The notes under the pieces were generated by a model, which did not search any database, was not told the origin of the DNA, and was given only the letters and a program-made list of their open reading frames with translations. A program made the position numbers and the translations under genes. Below are positions 36,740 through 47,434 of a stretch of 64,000 bases of DNA, piece after piece. Source of the DNA: Sulfurospirillum diekertiae (GTDB taxonomy: Bacteria; Campylobacterota; Campylobacteria; Campylobacterales; Sulfurospirillaceae); contig NZ_CP021416.1 of assembly GCF_002162315.1 (NCBI RefSeq), positions 1,128,207-1,192,206 on the forward strand, read 5' to 3'. Numbering within the stretch: the stretch's first letter is position 1; each line of letters starts with the position of its first letter.

Positions 36740-38678
36740 CAAAACTCCTCGTGACTCTGGCATAAATCCGAGTGGTTGCTATATTGCTTTCGACAATTTT
36801 AACTTCAATACGTTGTAAAAGATGCACATCATTGTCCAGTAAAAAGATACGTGCACCTTTAAGTTCATCATCTAATTTCGCAATAGGATTTTGTTCGGTT
36901 TCGACAACAATCGCTTTGAAATTATCACCTACATGTAACGCCATGTAGCGTGCAAATTTGCGATCCATATAATCCCATGCGACTTTGTCACTTTCTCTTT
37001 CCAAAGCGCTTATTTGCTCGCACAGTGGAGCAATATCTTTGAGTAAAAAGGTGAGTTTCTTCTCATCGTTTGCCATCTTTGCTTTTAAGAGGCGGTGCAG
37101 TGTTAAGTCACTGTATCGACGAATCGGAGATGTAAAGTGGGTATAGATGTCAAAACCAAGTCCAAAATGTCCTTTATTTTCAGGCTCATAAATCGCTTTT
37201 TTTTGGCTTTTAATGATGAGTTTATCCACCTCTTCACGAAGCCCCAAGGCATCCGCTTTGGCTTGAATTCCTTGAATCATTTTGGGAATATCAGCGCCAA
37301 GCTTTGCATTGATACCAATGAGTGCAAGGTCATTTAAAAGCATCTCCATACGCTCATATGAAGGGCTTTCGTGCGTTCTAAAAATACCAAAGCCTATTTT
37401 TTTTGCAGCCGCTTTATTGGCAAGGAGCATACAGTCTTCAATCAGACCATGCGAAGGTGTCTCTTCTTCTACAGTAGTTGAAACTAAATTTTGGTGTTCA
37501 TCCACTCTCATACGAACTTCTGAGGAGCGAAATGAAAAGGCGTTTTCAAGCCGTATATCACGTAGTTTTTGCGTAAGTGTGTGAAGCGGCAAAAGATACT
37601 TTAAGATTGTTGTATCTGCACTGTCAGCATCATCAGTTTTGCCTGCTAAAAATAGGTCTATTCTCTCATAGGTATAGCGCTTTGTGGAGTGAATAATGCT
37701 CTCAAAAAGTTCTTCTTTAAGTGGTTTACATGTAATTGGATCGAGGGTTATTTTAAACGTGTATGCAAGGCGATCCACATTGGGTTTTAATGAGCAGATA
37801 TTTTCACTTAAAGCACGAGGAAGCATGGGAATGGACTTATGCGGAAAGTAGATCGAAAAACCACGTTCAATGGCTTCTTTATCGATGGCTCCCATGGCAT
37901 AAACATATTCACTGACATCGGCAATGGCAACATAAAGTGTGTGATTGTCCACATCAAAGTAGATCGCATCATCAAAATCTTTAGCATCGACGGGATCAAT
38001 GGTACAAAAGGGTAAATCGGTGAGATCAACACGGTTAGGATAGTATGCTTTATCGACAAAATCACCATGACTTTTAGCTTCTGTTTCGGCTTCTTTAGTA
38101 AAAAACTCTTTTTTATCAAACAGAGCTAAAGAGATTTTTTCATCGACCAACGGATCATCGAGTGTTCCTAAGACTTCTTCGATGGCATTGGTAATATTAT
38201 CTATCTTTAAAACGCTTCCAAGAGGAAGTTGTTTGAGTGATTTTTGGCTGGCCGTGATCTCAAACATAGATTCATTTTTGACGTTAACGCCAACCACTTT
38301 GCCTTTGCTCATCTTTGTGTAAACAATGCTTTTAGCAAAAGCGCGTTGGGCAATGTAGACTACCACAGCTTTTGCGCGTCCTCCTCGTTTATTGGTGACA
38401 CGTTTTGCAACGACCAAATCGCCCCGCATGGCACCATGCAATCCTGAAGCTTCAATAATAAGGTCTTTGGAGCGTGTTGGCTCTAGTGAACTTAAATAGC
38501 CTGTTCCACTAAAGGCGACGTCCATTTTGCCTACAATATGGGAAGGCTCAAGGACGTAAAGATCATTTTTTGCTATAAGAGCCCGAAGTTGGATTAATGT
38601 CTGAAAATGAGGAAGAAAAGGGGCGGGCACATCTTTTTGTGCCACCCCTTCTTTAAGGCTTAAAAGAAAGTTTTTCAC
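36732..38678 (-). CDS. rnr: Ribonuclease R
   Basis: A 648-residue RNB-family 3'-5' exoribonuclease that degrades structured RNA. The cold-shock-like RNA-binding region lies at about residues 60-190. The RNB catalytic motif DPVDAKDFDDAI (about residue 226) holds the metal-binding aspartates. HFTSPIRRYSDLTLHRLL (about residue 510) is also conserved. It is shorter than E. coli RNase R and lacks a long basic C-terminal tail, as in Campylobacter. It overlaps holA and the HDOD gene. A TTACATGTAA site at 37726-37735 encodes TCK. Confidence 0.95.
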   Translation of the reverse strand: MKNFLLSLKEGVAQKDVPAPFLPHFQTLIQLRALIAKNDLYVLEPSHIVGKMDVAFSGTGYLSSLEPTRSKDLIIEASGLHGAMRGDLVVAKRVTNKRGGRAKAVVVYIAQRAFAKSIVYTKMSKGKVVGVNVKNESMFEITASQKSLKQLPLGSVLKIDNITNAIEEVLGTLDDPLVDEKISLALFDKKEFFTKEAETEAKSHGDFVDKAYYPNRVDLTDLPFCTIDPVDAKDFDDAIYFDVDNHTLYVAIADVSEYVYAMGAIDKEAIERGFSIYFPHKSIPMLPRALSENICSLKPNVDRLAYTFKITLDPITCKPLKEELFESIIHSTKRYTYERIDLFLAGKTDDADSADTTILKYLLPLHTLTQKLRDIRLENAFSFRSSEVRMRVDEHQNLVSTTVEEETPSHGLIEDCMLLANKAAAKKIGFGIFRTHESPSYERMEMLLNDLALIGINAKLGADIPKMIQGIQAKADALGLREEVDKLIIKSQKKAIYEPENKGHFGLGFDIYTHFTSPIRRYSDLTLHRLLKAKMANDEKKLTFLLKDIAPLCEQISALERESDKVAWDYMDRKFARYMALHVGDNFKAIVVETEQNPIAKLDDELKGARIFLLDNDVHLLQRIEVKIVESNIATTRIYARVTRSFDV

Positions 38679-39488
38679 TGTTTAAATTGCTCTACGGTTT
38701 GTAAAAATGGCTCTGGAGTTAAACCGTATGCATTAAACATTTGAAGTGAACGATGAATGGAAGCATCGTCAAGCTGTCCGAAGATGTTAATACTATTTCT
38801 CACTACATTCAGAGCAGCCGAAAAAGCTCGGATGTGCTCTTGTGCTTTGGCAGGTTCATTTGAAAATTTGATGGATTCCACAAGTTCACTCTCTAAATTC
38901 CACTGTTCAAAAATTTTTGCAGTGATCTCTTCATTACAAAAGCCTACATACTCTTTTTCAAGTGCAGAGAGTTCATCGGGTGTTTTGATCGTTGAAAGTA
39001 CCGTTTTAAACGCAGCATCTTTTCCTTGTTCTATAAGCTCATGTGCGATGATGATTTTTCCAACTTCCATCATAAAAGAGGCAGGTTGAAGAACATCGAG
39101 CATTGCTTTATTGACTTTAGAGTACCACTTAAACATGAAGGTACTTTGAAGTGTGCTAATTTCTAAAAAGGTTGCGTTAGTAATGTGATATGGGGTAAGA
39201 TCAATTTTGATATTTTGTTTGATAGCGCTCGAAAGGGCAAACCCGCGCACGGTTGCCATGCCAAAAAGCGATACGGCGTGAGCAATATTTTTGATCTCCC
39301 TGCTAAAGCCATAAAGAGGTGAATTAGATGATTTTAAGATATTGGCAGTTAACATTGGATCGCTCTCAACCACTTTGACAAGATCGGCGAGTGAGCTGTT
39401 TTTATCGACACATATACGCTGTATTTTTAAAACAGTATCATCCAGTGGCGGAAGCGCTTTAACTTTTTTTTAAAATATTTTCATCCAT
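38675..39488 (-). CDS. HDOD-domain signalling protein, frameshifted at codon 8
   Basis: The true start is ATG 39488 behind AGGAAAC. After MDENILKK an A8 run (plus-strand T 39464-39471) shifts the frame into a stop. With seven bases it reads KVKALPPLDDTVLKIQRI and continues into the long frame, giving about 270 residues of HDOD domain. HDOD proteins are HD-like regulators without phosphohydrolase activity; some affect motility and c-di-GMP signalling. As it stands, translation would have to restart internally (39373). An exact 8-base tract at the very start of a regulator gene is also the classic phase-variation arrangement, so this is the best candidate here for a genuine switch. It overlaps rnr by four bases. 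Confidence 0.8.
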
Positions 39489-39625
39489 AAGTGTTTCCTA
39501 GTGATTTGTTTATCCTCAAATTCTATCTCTTGTTGGTTTATAGTTTCCTTTTGCCCTTTTACATGTAAAGTTTTTAAGTAACTATTCTGTAAAATACGGC
39601 ATTTAATATTACATGTAAGGATTGA

Positions 39626-40651
<1,026 letters not shown>

Positions 40652-40690
40652 TCCACTATTTTACCAGTGAAAACTAGTGCATTTTAATGC

Positions 40691-40711
40691 CACAGGAGCC
40701 TTGCTTCTGTG
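40691..40711 (+). terminator. Terminator hairpin after ilvC
   Basis: CACAGGAGC (40691-40699) pairs with GCTTCTGTG (40703-40711), with one G-T pair, around a CTT loop. There is no long T run. It separates ilvC from minD. Confidence 0.5.
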
Positions 40712-40740
40712 ACATTATGAATTTAAAAAAAAGAGGTTAT

Positions 40741-41550
40741 ATGGGCATTGTTATCACCGTAACGTCTGGTAAGGGTGGGGTTGGCAAATCAACCACCACA
40801 GCAAACCTAGCCGTTGGACTTGCAAATTTAGGCAAAAAAGTTGTTGCGATTGACTTTGACATAGGTTTGAGAAACCTTGATATGATTTTGGGTCTTGAAA
40901 ATCGCATCGTTTATGATGTGGTTGATGTCATGGAAGGCCGTTGTAATCTTGCGCAAGCTTTGATTAATGATAAAAAGTCTAAAACACTCTATTCTTTACC
41001 TGCGAGTCAAACCAAAGATAAAGATATTTTGAATAAAGATAAAGTCAAAGCTTTGATTGAAAACCTCAAAGAGAGTTTTGACATCGTGATGATCGACTCA
41101 CCTGCGGGTATTGAAAGTGGTTTTGAACACTCCATTTTTCTAGCAGATCGTGCACTGATTGTTTCAACGCCCGATGTCAGTTCTGTTCGTGATGCGGATC
41201 GTGTCATTGGCATTATTGATGCTAAAAGTGAACGTGCCAAAAATGGTATGGAAGTTGAAAAACACATCATTATTAACCGTATCAAACCTGAGATGGTGGA
41301 TGCTGGCAATATGCTTAGTGTAGAGGATGTGTTAAGCATCTTAGCACTTCCTTTGATTGGAATTGTTCCTGATGATGAAGATATTATTACTTCTACCAAC
41401 ACAGGCTCACCTATCGTCAATAAAGATAAGTCACTCTCAGCCGAAGCGTATCGCCGAATTGCTCGACGTATTTTAGGCGAAGAGGTTGAGTTCTTAGATA
41501 TTAGAGCTAAGAAAGGACTTATGGCAACCCTTAAAGGAATTTTCAAATGA
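40741..41550 (+). CDS. minD: Septum site-determining ATPase MinD
   Basis: About 269 residues from ATG 40741 ([13 protein letters not shown]); an upstream in-frame ATG at 40687 would add a non-homologous extension and lacks a good ribosome-binding site. The deviant Walker A is [10 protein letters not shown], and [10 protein letters not shown] is Walker B. The C-terminal amphipathic membrane-targeting helix ([13 protein letters not shown]) is visible. With MinE it oscillates to place division at mid-cell. minC is not adjacent. The stop overlaps minE by four bases. Confidence 0.96.
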   Translation: MGIVITVTSGKGGVGKSTTTANLAVGLANLGKKVVAIDFDIGLRNLDMILGLENRIVYDVVDVMEGRCNLAQALINDKKSKTLYSLPASQTKDKDILNKDKVKALIENLKESFDIVMIDSPAGIESGFEHSIFLADRALIVSTPDVSSVRDADRVIGIIDAKSERAKNGMEVEKHIIINRIKPEMVDAGNMLSVEDVLSILALPLIGIVPDDEDIITSTNTGSPIVNKDKSLSAEAYRRIARRILGEEVEFLDIRAKKGLMATLKGIFK

Positions 41551-41786
41551 GTTTCTTTGATAGTTTCTTTGGACGCAATAAACCTACCGCAGATGTGGCA
41601 AAAAATCGCCTAAAAATTATGCTTGCGCATGAGAGAGCCAGTTGTAAATTACCGTATATGGACGATTTACGCAATGATCTTATTGCAGTTATTCGCAAGT
41701 ATACTAACGTAGAAGATGTAAAGATTACCTCTCAAACGAATCAAAATATTGAGTTATTAGAAGTTGAAGTCATTCTTGGAAAGTAA
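41547..41786 (+). CDS. minE: Cell-division topological specificity factor MinE
   Basis: A 79-residue MinE. The anti-MinCD region is in [16 protein letters not shown] (about residues 18-34), followed by the dimerisation domain ending in [12 protein letters not shown]. It stimulates MinD ATPase and drives Min oscillation. The start overlaps the minD stop, as usual. Confidence 0.96.
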   Translation: MSFFDSFFGRNKPTADVAKNRLKIMLAHERASCKLPYMDDLRNDLIAVIRKYTNVEDVKITSQTNQNIELLEVEVILGK

Positions 41787-41794
41787 GTTTATTC

Positions 41795-42938
41795 ATGGTA
41801 AAAAAAAATTAACGAAAATAAAAATACACAAGAGGGCACACCTCTTCGTGAGATAAAGTCGAGTCAGCTTAGAAAATACAGTTTGCTTATAATGCTTGTT
41901 TTAACACTTATGTTAACGGCTTTTGGTGTCTATATCTATATGACGACCTCGTATGAACATTATTATAAAACAGCTCAAAAAGAGCACGGCATATCCAGTG
42001 AAGAGTTAATGCATAAGATGAAGCAGATGTTGGACGATGAAAAAGCACGACAGTCTCAACTGCCTACACCACCAACGCCTGTTGAAGAAAATGTTACAGA
42101 ACAAAATCAAACGCAAACACAGCAACCAACTGAAAAATCTGTTGATAGTAATGAAACAAACGCCACCATGGTTGCTCGTGAAAATGAAAGTAAAAGGCAA
42201 GAACTTTCTGAAGTTCATGACTATGAACGTAGCCTCAAAGAGAGTGGAAAACCAGCACGTCCAAATGAAGTCGTTCGCAAAAAATATCCTGAGGGAACAA
42301 CACCAAGACTTGCCATTATCATTGATGATGTCTCTTTTGCTTGGCAAACACGCTCTATTAAAGAAATTCCTTATAAAGTGACACCTTCCTTTTTCCCTCC
42401 AACAAAAGGACACCCTGATACAGTGCGCTTGTCTCATGATTTTGAGTTTAGAATGATTCATCTTCCAATGGAATCAAAAAACTACTCTTCTCCTGAGCCT
42501 GACACTTTGAATGCAGTTGATTCCAGTGAAGTCATAGAAAAGCGAATTAAACGTATTAAAGAGTGGTTCCCTGAAATTATCTATTACAATAATCACACAG
42601 GCGGCTCTTTTACGGCAGATTATAATGCCATGGATCGCTTGGTTAAAGTGATGAAAGAGAATGGTCTCATTTTTGTTGATAGTCGCACCGCTGGCAATTC
42701 GAAAGCGCCTGAAATTACCAAAAAGTACAACATGTTTCTTTTTTCACGAGATGTCTTTTTGGATAATTCTCTCGATAAAAATTTGATTCGTACACAATTA
42801 AAAGAAGCCGTTGCTAAAGCGAAAAAACATGGCTATGCGATTGCTATTGGGCATCCACATAAAAATACTCTAGAGGTATTAAAAGAGTCTCAAGATCTTT
42901 TAGAAGGTGTGGACATGGTTTATCTCAAGGATTTATAA
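41795..42938 (+). CDS. Divergent polysaccharide deacetylase, N-terminal frameshift in A9
   Basis: The likely start is ATG 41795; an A9 run (41800-41808) shifts the frame at once. With A8 the N-terminus reads MVKKINENKNTQEG and continues into the membrane anchor (LLIMLVLTLMLTAFGVYIYM) and the rest, giving about 380 residues. After a Gln/Thr-rich linker the divergent polysaccharide deacetylase domain (YibQ-like) runs from LAIIIDDVSFAW (about residue 165) to YAIAIGHPHKNT. The family is thought to act in the periplasm; its substrate is unproven. It follows minE closely and overlaps dprA by one base. Confidence 0.85.
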
Positions 42939-43708
42939 TGATCCAAACCATAGACTTTCATATCCCCGAATTGGAGTGTATGAAAGTCTATCCCAATCCG
43001 CTTTATTATCTTGGCAATTCTGATCTTCTCACGCGTCCTAAAATCTCTATTGTTGGCACACGCCATCCCATTACATATACAAAGCTATTGACAGCAGAAT
43101 TGGCTCACAAACTCTCTTTAGCAGGAGTTTGTATTGTCAGTGGTGGTGCACAAGGCGTTGATGGTATTGCTCATCAGTCAGCGGGTATTTCCAATACCAT
43201 CATGGTGGCAGGAACAGGGCTTGATATTCGCTATCCCTCTTTACATGTAAAGCTCATTGAAGGTATTGAAAAAGAGGGGTTGGTACTGAGTCAATTTGAA
43301 GCAGGACAACCTTCTCTTAAATGGAATTTTCCAGTGCGCAACGAATTGGTTGTTGCTTTGGGTGAAGCACTCATTGTCACACAAGCTGACTTGAAAAGCG
43401 GAACGATGCACAGCATTGAATTTGCTCTTAAAATGCAAAAGCCAATTTATGTATTGCCACATCGTTTAGGCGAAAGTGAAGGCACCAATAAACTTCTCTG
43501 CGAAGGGTTGGCGACACCACTTTATGACATCGATGCTTTTGTCGCACGTTTTGGTCACACGAATATTTCCTCTACCGACGATTTTCTGATCTATTGTGAC
43601 ACACATCCTCTTTACCACGAAGCAGTGGCAAAATTTTCACAAAAAGTATTTGAATATGAATGTTTGGGTAAAATTGCAGTTGAAAATGGACGTATTAAAC
43701 GCACATAA
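42938..43708 (+). CDS. dprA: DNA processing protein DprA
   Basis: A 256-residue Rossmann-like DprA. ISIVGTRHPITY and SGGAQGVDGIAHQ (about residues 37 and 69) form the DNA-binding fold. It binds incoming single-stranded DNA and loads RecA in natural transformation. The C-terminal winged-helix-like segment (YHEAVAKFSQKVFEYECLGKIAVENGRI) is present but short. A TTACATGTAA site (43241-43250) encodes LHVK. Presence of dprA makes uptake of DNA possible, relevant when considering dispersed palindromes as uptake signals. Confidence 0.92.
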   Translation: MIQTIDFHIPELECMKVYPNPLYYLGNSDLLTRPKISIVGTRHPITYTKLLTAELAHKLSLAGVCIVSGGAQGVDGIAHQSAGISNTIMVAGTGLDIRYPSLHVKLIEGIEKEGLVLSQFEAGQPSLKWNFPVRNELVVALGEALIVTQADLKSGTMHSIEFALKMQKPIYVLPHRLGESEGTNKLLCEGLATPLYDIDAFVARFGHTNISSTDDFLIYCDTHPLYHEAVAKFSQKVFEYECLGKIAVENGRIKRT

Positions 43709-43717
43709 GGGAAACAG

Positions 43718-44521
43718 ATGGGGTTTGAGTGGATTATTGCTTTTTTAGTGTTAGGATTAGTGGTTGGCTTTATGGCGGGATTACTTGGTATTGGCGGTGG
43801 TGGAATTATGGTGCCTGTCTTAACAAGCATTTTTCTTGCACAAGGAGTACCGGTTGAGCAAGTTGTCCATATGGCACTAGGAACTTCAATGGCCTCTATT
43901 GTTTTCACATCATTTGCGAGTATGAGAGCCCACCATCAAAAAGGCGCTGTCATGTGGAATGTTGTAAAATACATGGCAGGAGGTGTCGTTATCGGCACAT
44001 TTGCGGCAACATTTTTAGCAACCTATATGAAATCAGTGCAACTTGCCATCTTTTTCGCCATCTTTATGGCGTATGTTTCCATTCAAATGGCGATCGATAA
44101 AAAGCCAAAACCAAGCCGTGAGCTCTCTTCTCCACCATCACTTTTTGGTGTAGGCTCGCTGATTGGCATTGTCTCTGCGTTGGTTTCCATCGGTGGAGGT
44201 TCTCTTACAGTACCGTATCTTGTTTGGCAAAATGTGGATCTTAAACGTGCGATTGCGACCTCTGCTGCCATTGGATTTCCTCTCTCAATTGCAGGAACAG
44301 TCGGCTACATTGTCAATGGACTGATGCATGCTGAAGGAGGTGCTGATATGATGTTAGGGTTTGTTTATCTGCCTGGTGTGGTATTGATCTCCATAGTGAG
44401 TTATTTTACGGCTCCTTTGGGCGCTAAAATGGCACATACGCTTCCGGTTGCTAAACTCAAAAAGATTTTTGCTTTACTTCTGATGACACTCAGCATTAAA
44501 ATGCTTTCATCAGTCCTTTAG
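43718..44521 (+). CDS. TauE/SafE-family sulfite/anion exporter
   Basis: A 267-residue integral membrane protein with about eight hydrophobic segments and an internal duplication. The glycine-rich motif MAGLLGIGGGGIMVP (about residue 20) recurs as SALVSIGGGSLTVPYL (about residue 155), the signature of TauE/SafE permeases (UPF0721). Members export sulfite, sulfoacetate or other small anions; the substrate is not determinable. It follows dprA within ten bases. Confidence 0.9.
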   Translation: MGFEWIIAFLVLGLVVGFMAGLLGIGGGGIMVPVLTSIFLAQGVPVEQVVHMALGTSMASIVFTSFASMRAHHQKGAVMWNVVKYMAGGVVIGTFAATFLATYMKSVQLAIFFAIFMAYVSIQMAIDKKPKPSRELSSPPSLFGVGSLIGIVSALVSIGGGSLTVPYLVWQNVDLKRAIATSAAIGFPLSIAGTVGYIVNGLMHAEGGADMMLGFVYLPGVVLISIVSYFTAPLGAKMAHTLPVAKLKKIFALLLMTLSIKMLSSVL

Positions 44522-44545
44522 CTCGTTATATGGAAAAGTATTAAG

Positions 44546-45013
44546 ATGGCAATAGAAAAAGTCAAAGCTTATTTTAAAATATATGAGATGGAATCTCAGG
44601 TGATTGAGTTTGCAGTTTCAAGTGCAACCGTTGAGCTTGCCGCTGCTGCATTAGCATGTGCACCAGAGCGCATTGCTAAAAGTCTTACTTTTTATGGGGA
44701 AGAGAGTGCTATACTGATTGTGACCGCAGGTGATGCTAAAGTCGATAATCAAAAATTTAAAGAACATTTCAACATGAAAGCTAAAATGTTGAAAGCAGAA
44801 GATGTTGAACCACTTATCGGACATGCCATCGGTGGTGTTTGTCCGTTTGGTGTCAATGCCAATGTACATATTTATTTGGATATTTCACTCAAGCGCTTTG
44901 ATGTGGTTTATCCTGCAGCAGGAAGTGCTAATAGTGCGATTGCTTTAGATTTGAAGTCTTTAGAGGTTCATTCTAAAGCGTTAGGTTGGGTAGATGTTTG
45001 TAAAAACTGGTAA
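44546..45013 (+). CDS. YbaK/EbsC-family aminoacyl-tRNA deacylase
   Basis: A 155-residue YbaK-type trans-editing protein that hydrolyses misacylated tRNA. The conserved Lys lies in ERIAKSLTFYGE (about residue 45) and the substrate pocket in IGHAIGGVCPFGV (about residues 92-104). Length matches the family. YbaK proper edits Cys-tRNAPro; the exact specificity is not determinable. It stands on the plus strand between TauE/SafE and an exported protein, with a TTACATGTAA site just beyond its stop (45021-45030). Confidence 0.88.
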   Translation: MAIEKVKAYFKIYEMESQVIEFAVSSATVELAAAALACAPERIAKSLTFYGEESAILIVTAGDAKVDNQKFKEHFNMKAKMLKAEDVEPLIGHAIGGVCPFGVNANVHIYLDISLKRFDVVYPAAGSANSAIALDLKSLEVHSKALGWVDVCKNW

Positions 45014-45043
45014 GACTAGTTTACATGTAAAGAGGAATTTATA

Positions 45044-45568
45044 ATGCAAAGAGGTTTTTTAACGGCACTTCTATTGCCTTCACTCTTGGTGTGCGCGAGT
45101 AATCTTTTTGACGAAAACCAGCCTCTTGTGGCTGTAAGTAGCTGTATGGAACGTATTGAGATTAAAAATAGTCATACACCTGTTGATCTGTTTAAATCAA
45201 GCGCTAAATGTATTGAGGAAGAAAAATATCCACAAGCTGTTGAGCTTTACTTGGTTGCCACAGCGTATGGTTATTTCGATAGTGCGCGCGTGGTTGATAA
45301 AAGTACACGCCAATCCTTAGATACCCTCAAAACGGAAATTTTTGGACCACTGGATGCCACGAAACGTAATCAGTTTGCAGAAGCTTTACGTGCAAGGTTG
45401 GACGATATGAAATCAAGCTGCAACTTCCTTGAAAAATTGGGCAAGCCAACGTATTATCCAAAATATTTGGTCGAAAATGGTGTCACACGTGGCGATGGGC
45501 TCATTCTGAATTACGATGCGAAAGCGTTGTGGGATGATACACGGTTTGAGTATTTGAAATGCCCGTAA
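45044..45568 (+). CDS. Exported protein of unknown function
   Basis: A 174-residue protein with a signal peptide (about residues 1-19, ending VCAS). The mature part has four Cys (for example SSCMERIEI, SSAKCIEEE, SSCNFLEKLG and the C-terminal KCP) and a TPR-like segment (KYPQAVELYLVATAYGYFDSARV, read in two pieces). I recognise no family. Cysteine pairing and a periplasmic location are inferred. The ribosome-binding site AGAGGAA is immediately after a TTACATGTAA palindrome. It abuts convergent sdaA, whose stop is one base away. Confidence 0.7.
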   Translation: MQRGFLTALLLPSLLVCASNLFDENQPLVAVSSCMERIEIKNSHTPVDLFKSSAKCIEEEKYPQAVELYLVATAYGYFDSARVVDKSTRQSLDTLKTEIFGPLDATKRNQFAEALRARLDDMKSSCNFLEKLGKPTYYPKYLVENGVTRGDGLILNYDAKALWDDTRFEYLKCP

Positions 45569-46759
45569 TTAAAGGTAGCGTTTCGCTAAACCTCCCAGTG
45601 AAGTCTCTTTGTAGTTGGTGTTCATGTCTTTGCCTGTTTCGACCATCGTTTGAATGATCTCATCAAAACTGACTTTATGGACACCATCGGTATAAGAAGT
45701 ATACTCTGCCGCGTCAATGGCACGAATGGCTGCCACTGCGTTGCGTTCGATGCACGGCACTTGCACGTAGCCCGCTATTGGGTCGCATGTCATGCCAAGG
45801 TGGTGTTCTAATCCCATCTCTGCCGCGTAATCAATTTGTTGCAAATTTCCACCAAAAAGATACGATGCCATGCCTGCTGCCATCGAACAAGCAACTCCCA
45901 CTTCGCCTTGACAACCCACTTCTGCACCTGAAATGGAGCCGTTGAATTTCACGATATTTCCTAAAAGGCCTGCCACAGCAAGTGCCCGTAAGCAATCGAT
46001 TTGATCTAAATTGTAAAGCTCTTTAAGGTAACGAAGTACAGCTGGAACAACTCCACAAGCACCACACGTGGGTGCGGTGACGACAATATTGCCTGAAGCA
46101 TTCTCTTCGCTGGTGGCGAGAGCATAGGCGAAGATGATGCCATGAGCACGTTTTTCTTCTTTACGCGCTTTGGCAAAAAACATGGGGGCTTTTCTGGGGT
46201 ATTGAAGAATTCCTGGTAAAACACCAGATTGTTTTAGTCCTCTATTGATGGTATTTTGCATGCTCTCCCAGACTTCAGCAAGATAATTCCAAATGGCTTC
46301 TCCTTCATATGTTTCCACGTATTGCCAAAGCTCTTTGTGCTCTTTTTCACACCATTTTATAATTTCATTTAGCGTTGTGAGTGGGTAAATAGAAGGCTCA
46401 GCTATAGGATTTTCTCCTGCTTCTTTAAGCGCACTACCACCCACGCTGTAAACTTCCCACGATCCTAAGAGTTCTTGTTTTTCATTAAAGGCTTCAAAAA
46501 ACATGCCATTGGAGTGAAAGGGTTTCGTGATGTCGGGGCGAAAAAGTATCTCAACACCTTCTGAGGCTAAGGCTTGATGGAGTGCATCATCGGTTAAGTG
46601 ACCACGTCCTGTTGCTGCAAGCGAGCCAAAAAGAGTGACGCGGTACAAAGATGCATTGGGAAAGCGTTTTTTAAAGAGTGTGCCCGCATTAAAAGGTCCC
46701 ATCGTGTGGCTGGAGGAGGGGCCATGCCCAATACAGTAAAATGATCTGAGGGATTGCAT
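45569..46759 (-). CDS. sdaA: L-serine ammonia-lyase (iron-sulfur type)
   Basis: A 396-residue one-chain L-serine dehydratase converting serine to pyruvate and ammonia, with an oxygen-sensitive 4Fe-4S cluster. The beta-domain opens with GHGPSSSHTMGP. The alpha domain has TAPTCGACGVVPA (about residue 230), GCQGEVGVACSMAAG, and MTCDPIAGYVQVPCIERN (about residue 330), which hold the cluster Cys. It is shorter than E. coli SdaA (about 455) in the domain linker. Serine is a main carbon source in related Campylobacter, usually with a SdaC transporter, which is not adjacent here. Confidence 0.93.
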   Translation of the reverse strand: MQSLRSFYCIGHGPSSSHTMGPFNAGTLFKKRFPNASLYRVTLFGSLAATGRGHLTDDALHQALASEGVEILFRPDITKPFHSNGMFFEAFNEKQELLGSWEVYSVGGSALKEAGENPIAEPSIYPLTTLNEIIKWCEKEHKELWQYVETYEGEAIWNYLAEVWESMQNTINRGLKQSGVLPGILQYPRKAPMFFAKARKEEKRAHGIIFAYALATSEENASGNIVVTAPTCGACGVVPAVLRYLKELYNLDQIDCLRALAVAGLLGNIVKFNGSISGAEVGCQGEVGVACSMAAGMASYLFGGNLQQIDYAAEMGLEHHLGMTCDPIAGYVQVPCIERNAVAAIRAIDAAEYTSYTDGVHKVSFDEIIQTMVETGKDMNTNYKETSLGGLAKRYL

Positions 46760-46926
46760 GATACACCTTTTGAGACGAAAAATTGTGGTGGATTATAGCA
46801 TAGAATGCATTTTACATGTAAAGTGAAAAAGAGCGCTTTAAATCAATCTTCGGTAGAATAAATTTATATTAGACTTCTTGCAAAACTCCTTTTGCAAGAA
46901 GAAAAAGCAGCAAAGGTGCGTGGGCT

Positions 46927-47006
46927 TTCTGCCGAAGAAAACGCAGTGTTAACGTAGTCTTTAGAGCTTTGCTTTAAAGACGTGTAAAGAGTTCTACAAG
47001 AACTCT
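46927..47006 (+). repeat. Multi-hairpin intergenic element, copy D
   Basis: Starts TTCTGCC and passes through CAGTGTTAACGTAG to the P3 stem, 11 pairs (46957-46967 with 46971-46981) with a TTT loop. P4 follows: AGAGTTCT/AGAACTCT (46988-47006), 8 bp, ACA loop. An additional perfect 12-bp hairpin (46874-46901) precedes it. P1/P2 are reduced compared with copies A-C. It sits in the ruvX leader; the preceding gene sdaA is on the other strand. Confidence 0.65.
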
Positions 47007-47026
47007 ATTGAAATAAAGAGTCATCA

Positions 47027-47434
47027 TTGAAAAAAACAGCAAGTATTGATATTGGGCTAAAGCGTATTGGCGTGGCGCTCTGTTTGGCTGAAGGTATCGT
47101 GTCTCCGCAAGAGGCGATACTGCGTAAAAATCGTGACCAAGCAGCGCGTGATGTGGATGCTTTTTTAAATGAGTGGAACATCGAGCTTTTAGTCGTGGGA
47201 CTTCCCAAGGGTGGTAGTAGCAGTGAAGAGATGGAGAGGCGTATCAAACACTTTGTAAGCCTGTTAAAATTTAGCGGTAAAGTGGTGTACCAAGATGAGT
47301 ATGGCTCAAGCAATGAAGCGAAAGAGATGATGCAAGGTGTTGTCCGTCAAAAGCGTGATGGCAGAATCGATTCCATGGCGGCAAAAGTGATTTTAGAACG
47401 CTATTTTGATGCTCTAAAGGCAAGTCATGGTTGA
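47027..47434 (+). CDS. ruvX: YqgF/RuvX-family nuclease
   Basis: A 135-residue RNase H-fold protein with the N-terminal Asp in SIDIGLKRIGVAL (residue 8) and VVGLPKGGSSSEEMERR. The C-terminal Asp lies in GRIDSMAAKVIL. YqgF proteins process the 5' end of pre-16S rRNA or act on Holliday junctions. The start is TTG at 47027; no ATG in frame lies nearby. It overlaps the TRIC gene by 8 bases. Confidence 0.88.
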   Translation: MKKTASIDIGLKRIGVALCLAEGIVSPQEAILRKNRDQAARDVDAFLNEWNIELLVVGLPKGGSSSEEMERRIKHFVSLLKFSGKVVYQDEYGSSNEAKEMMQGVVRQKRDGRIDSMAAKVILERYFDALKASHG

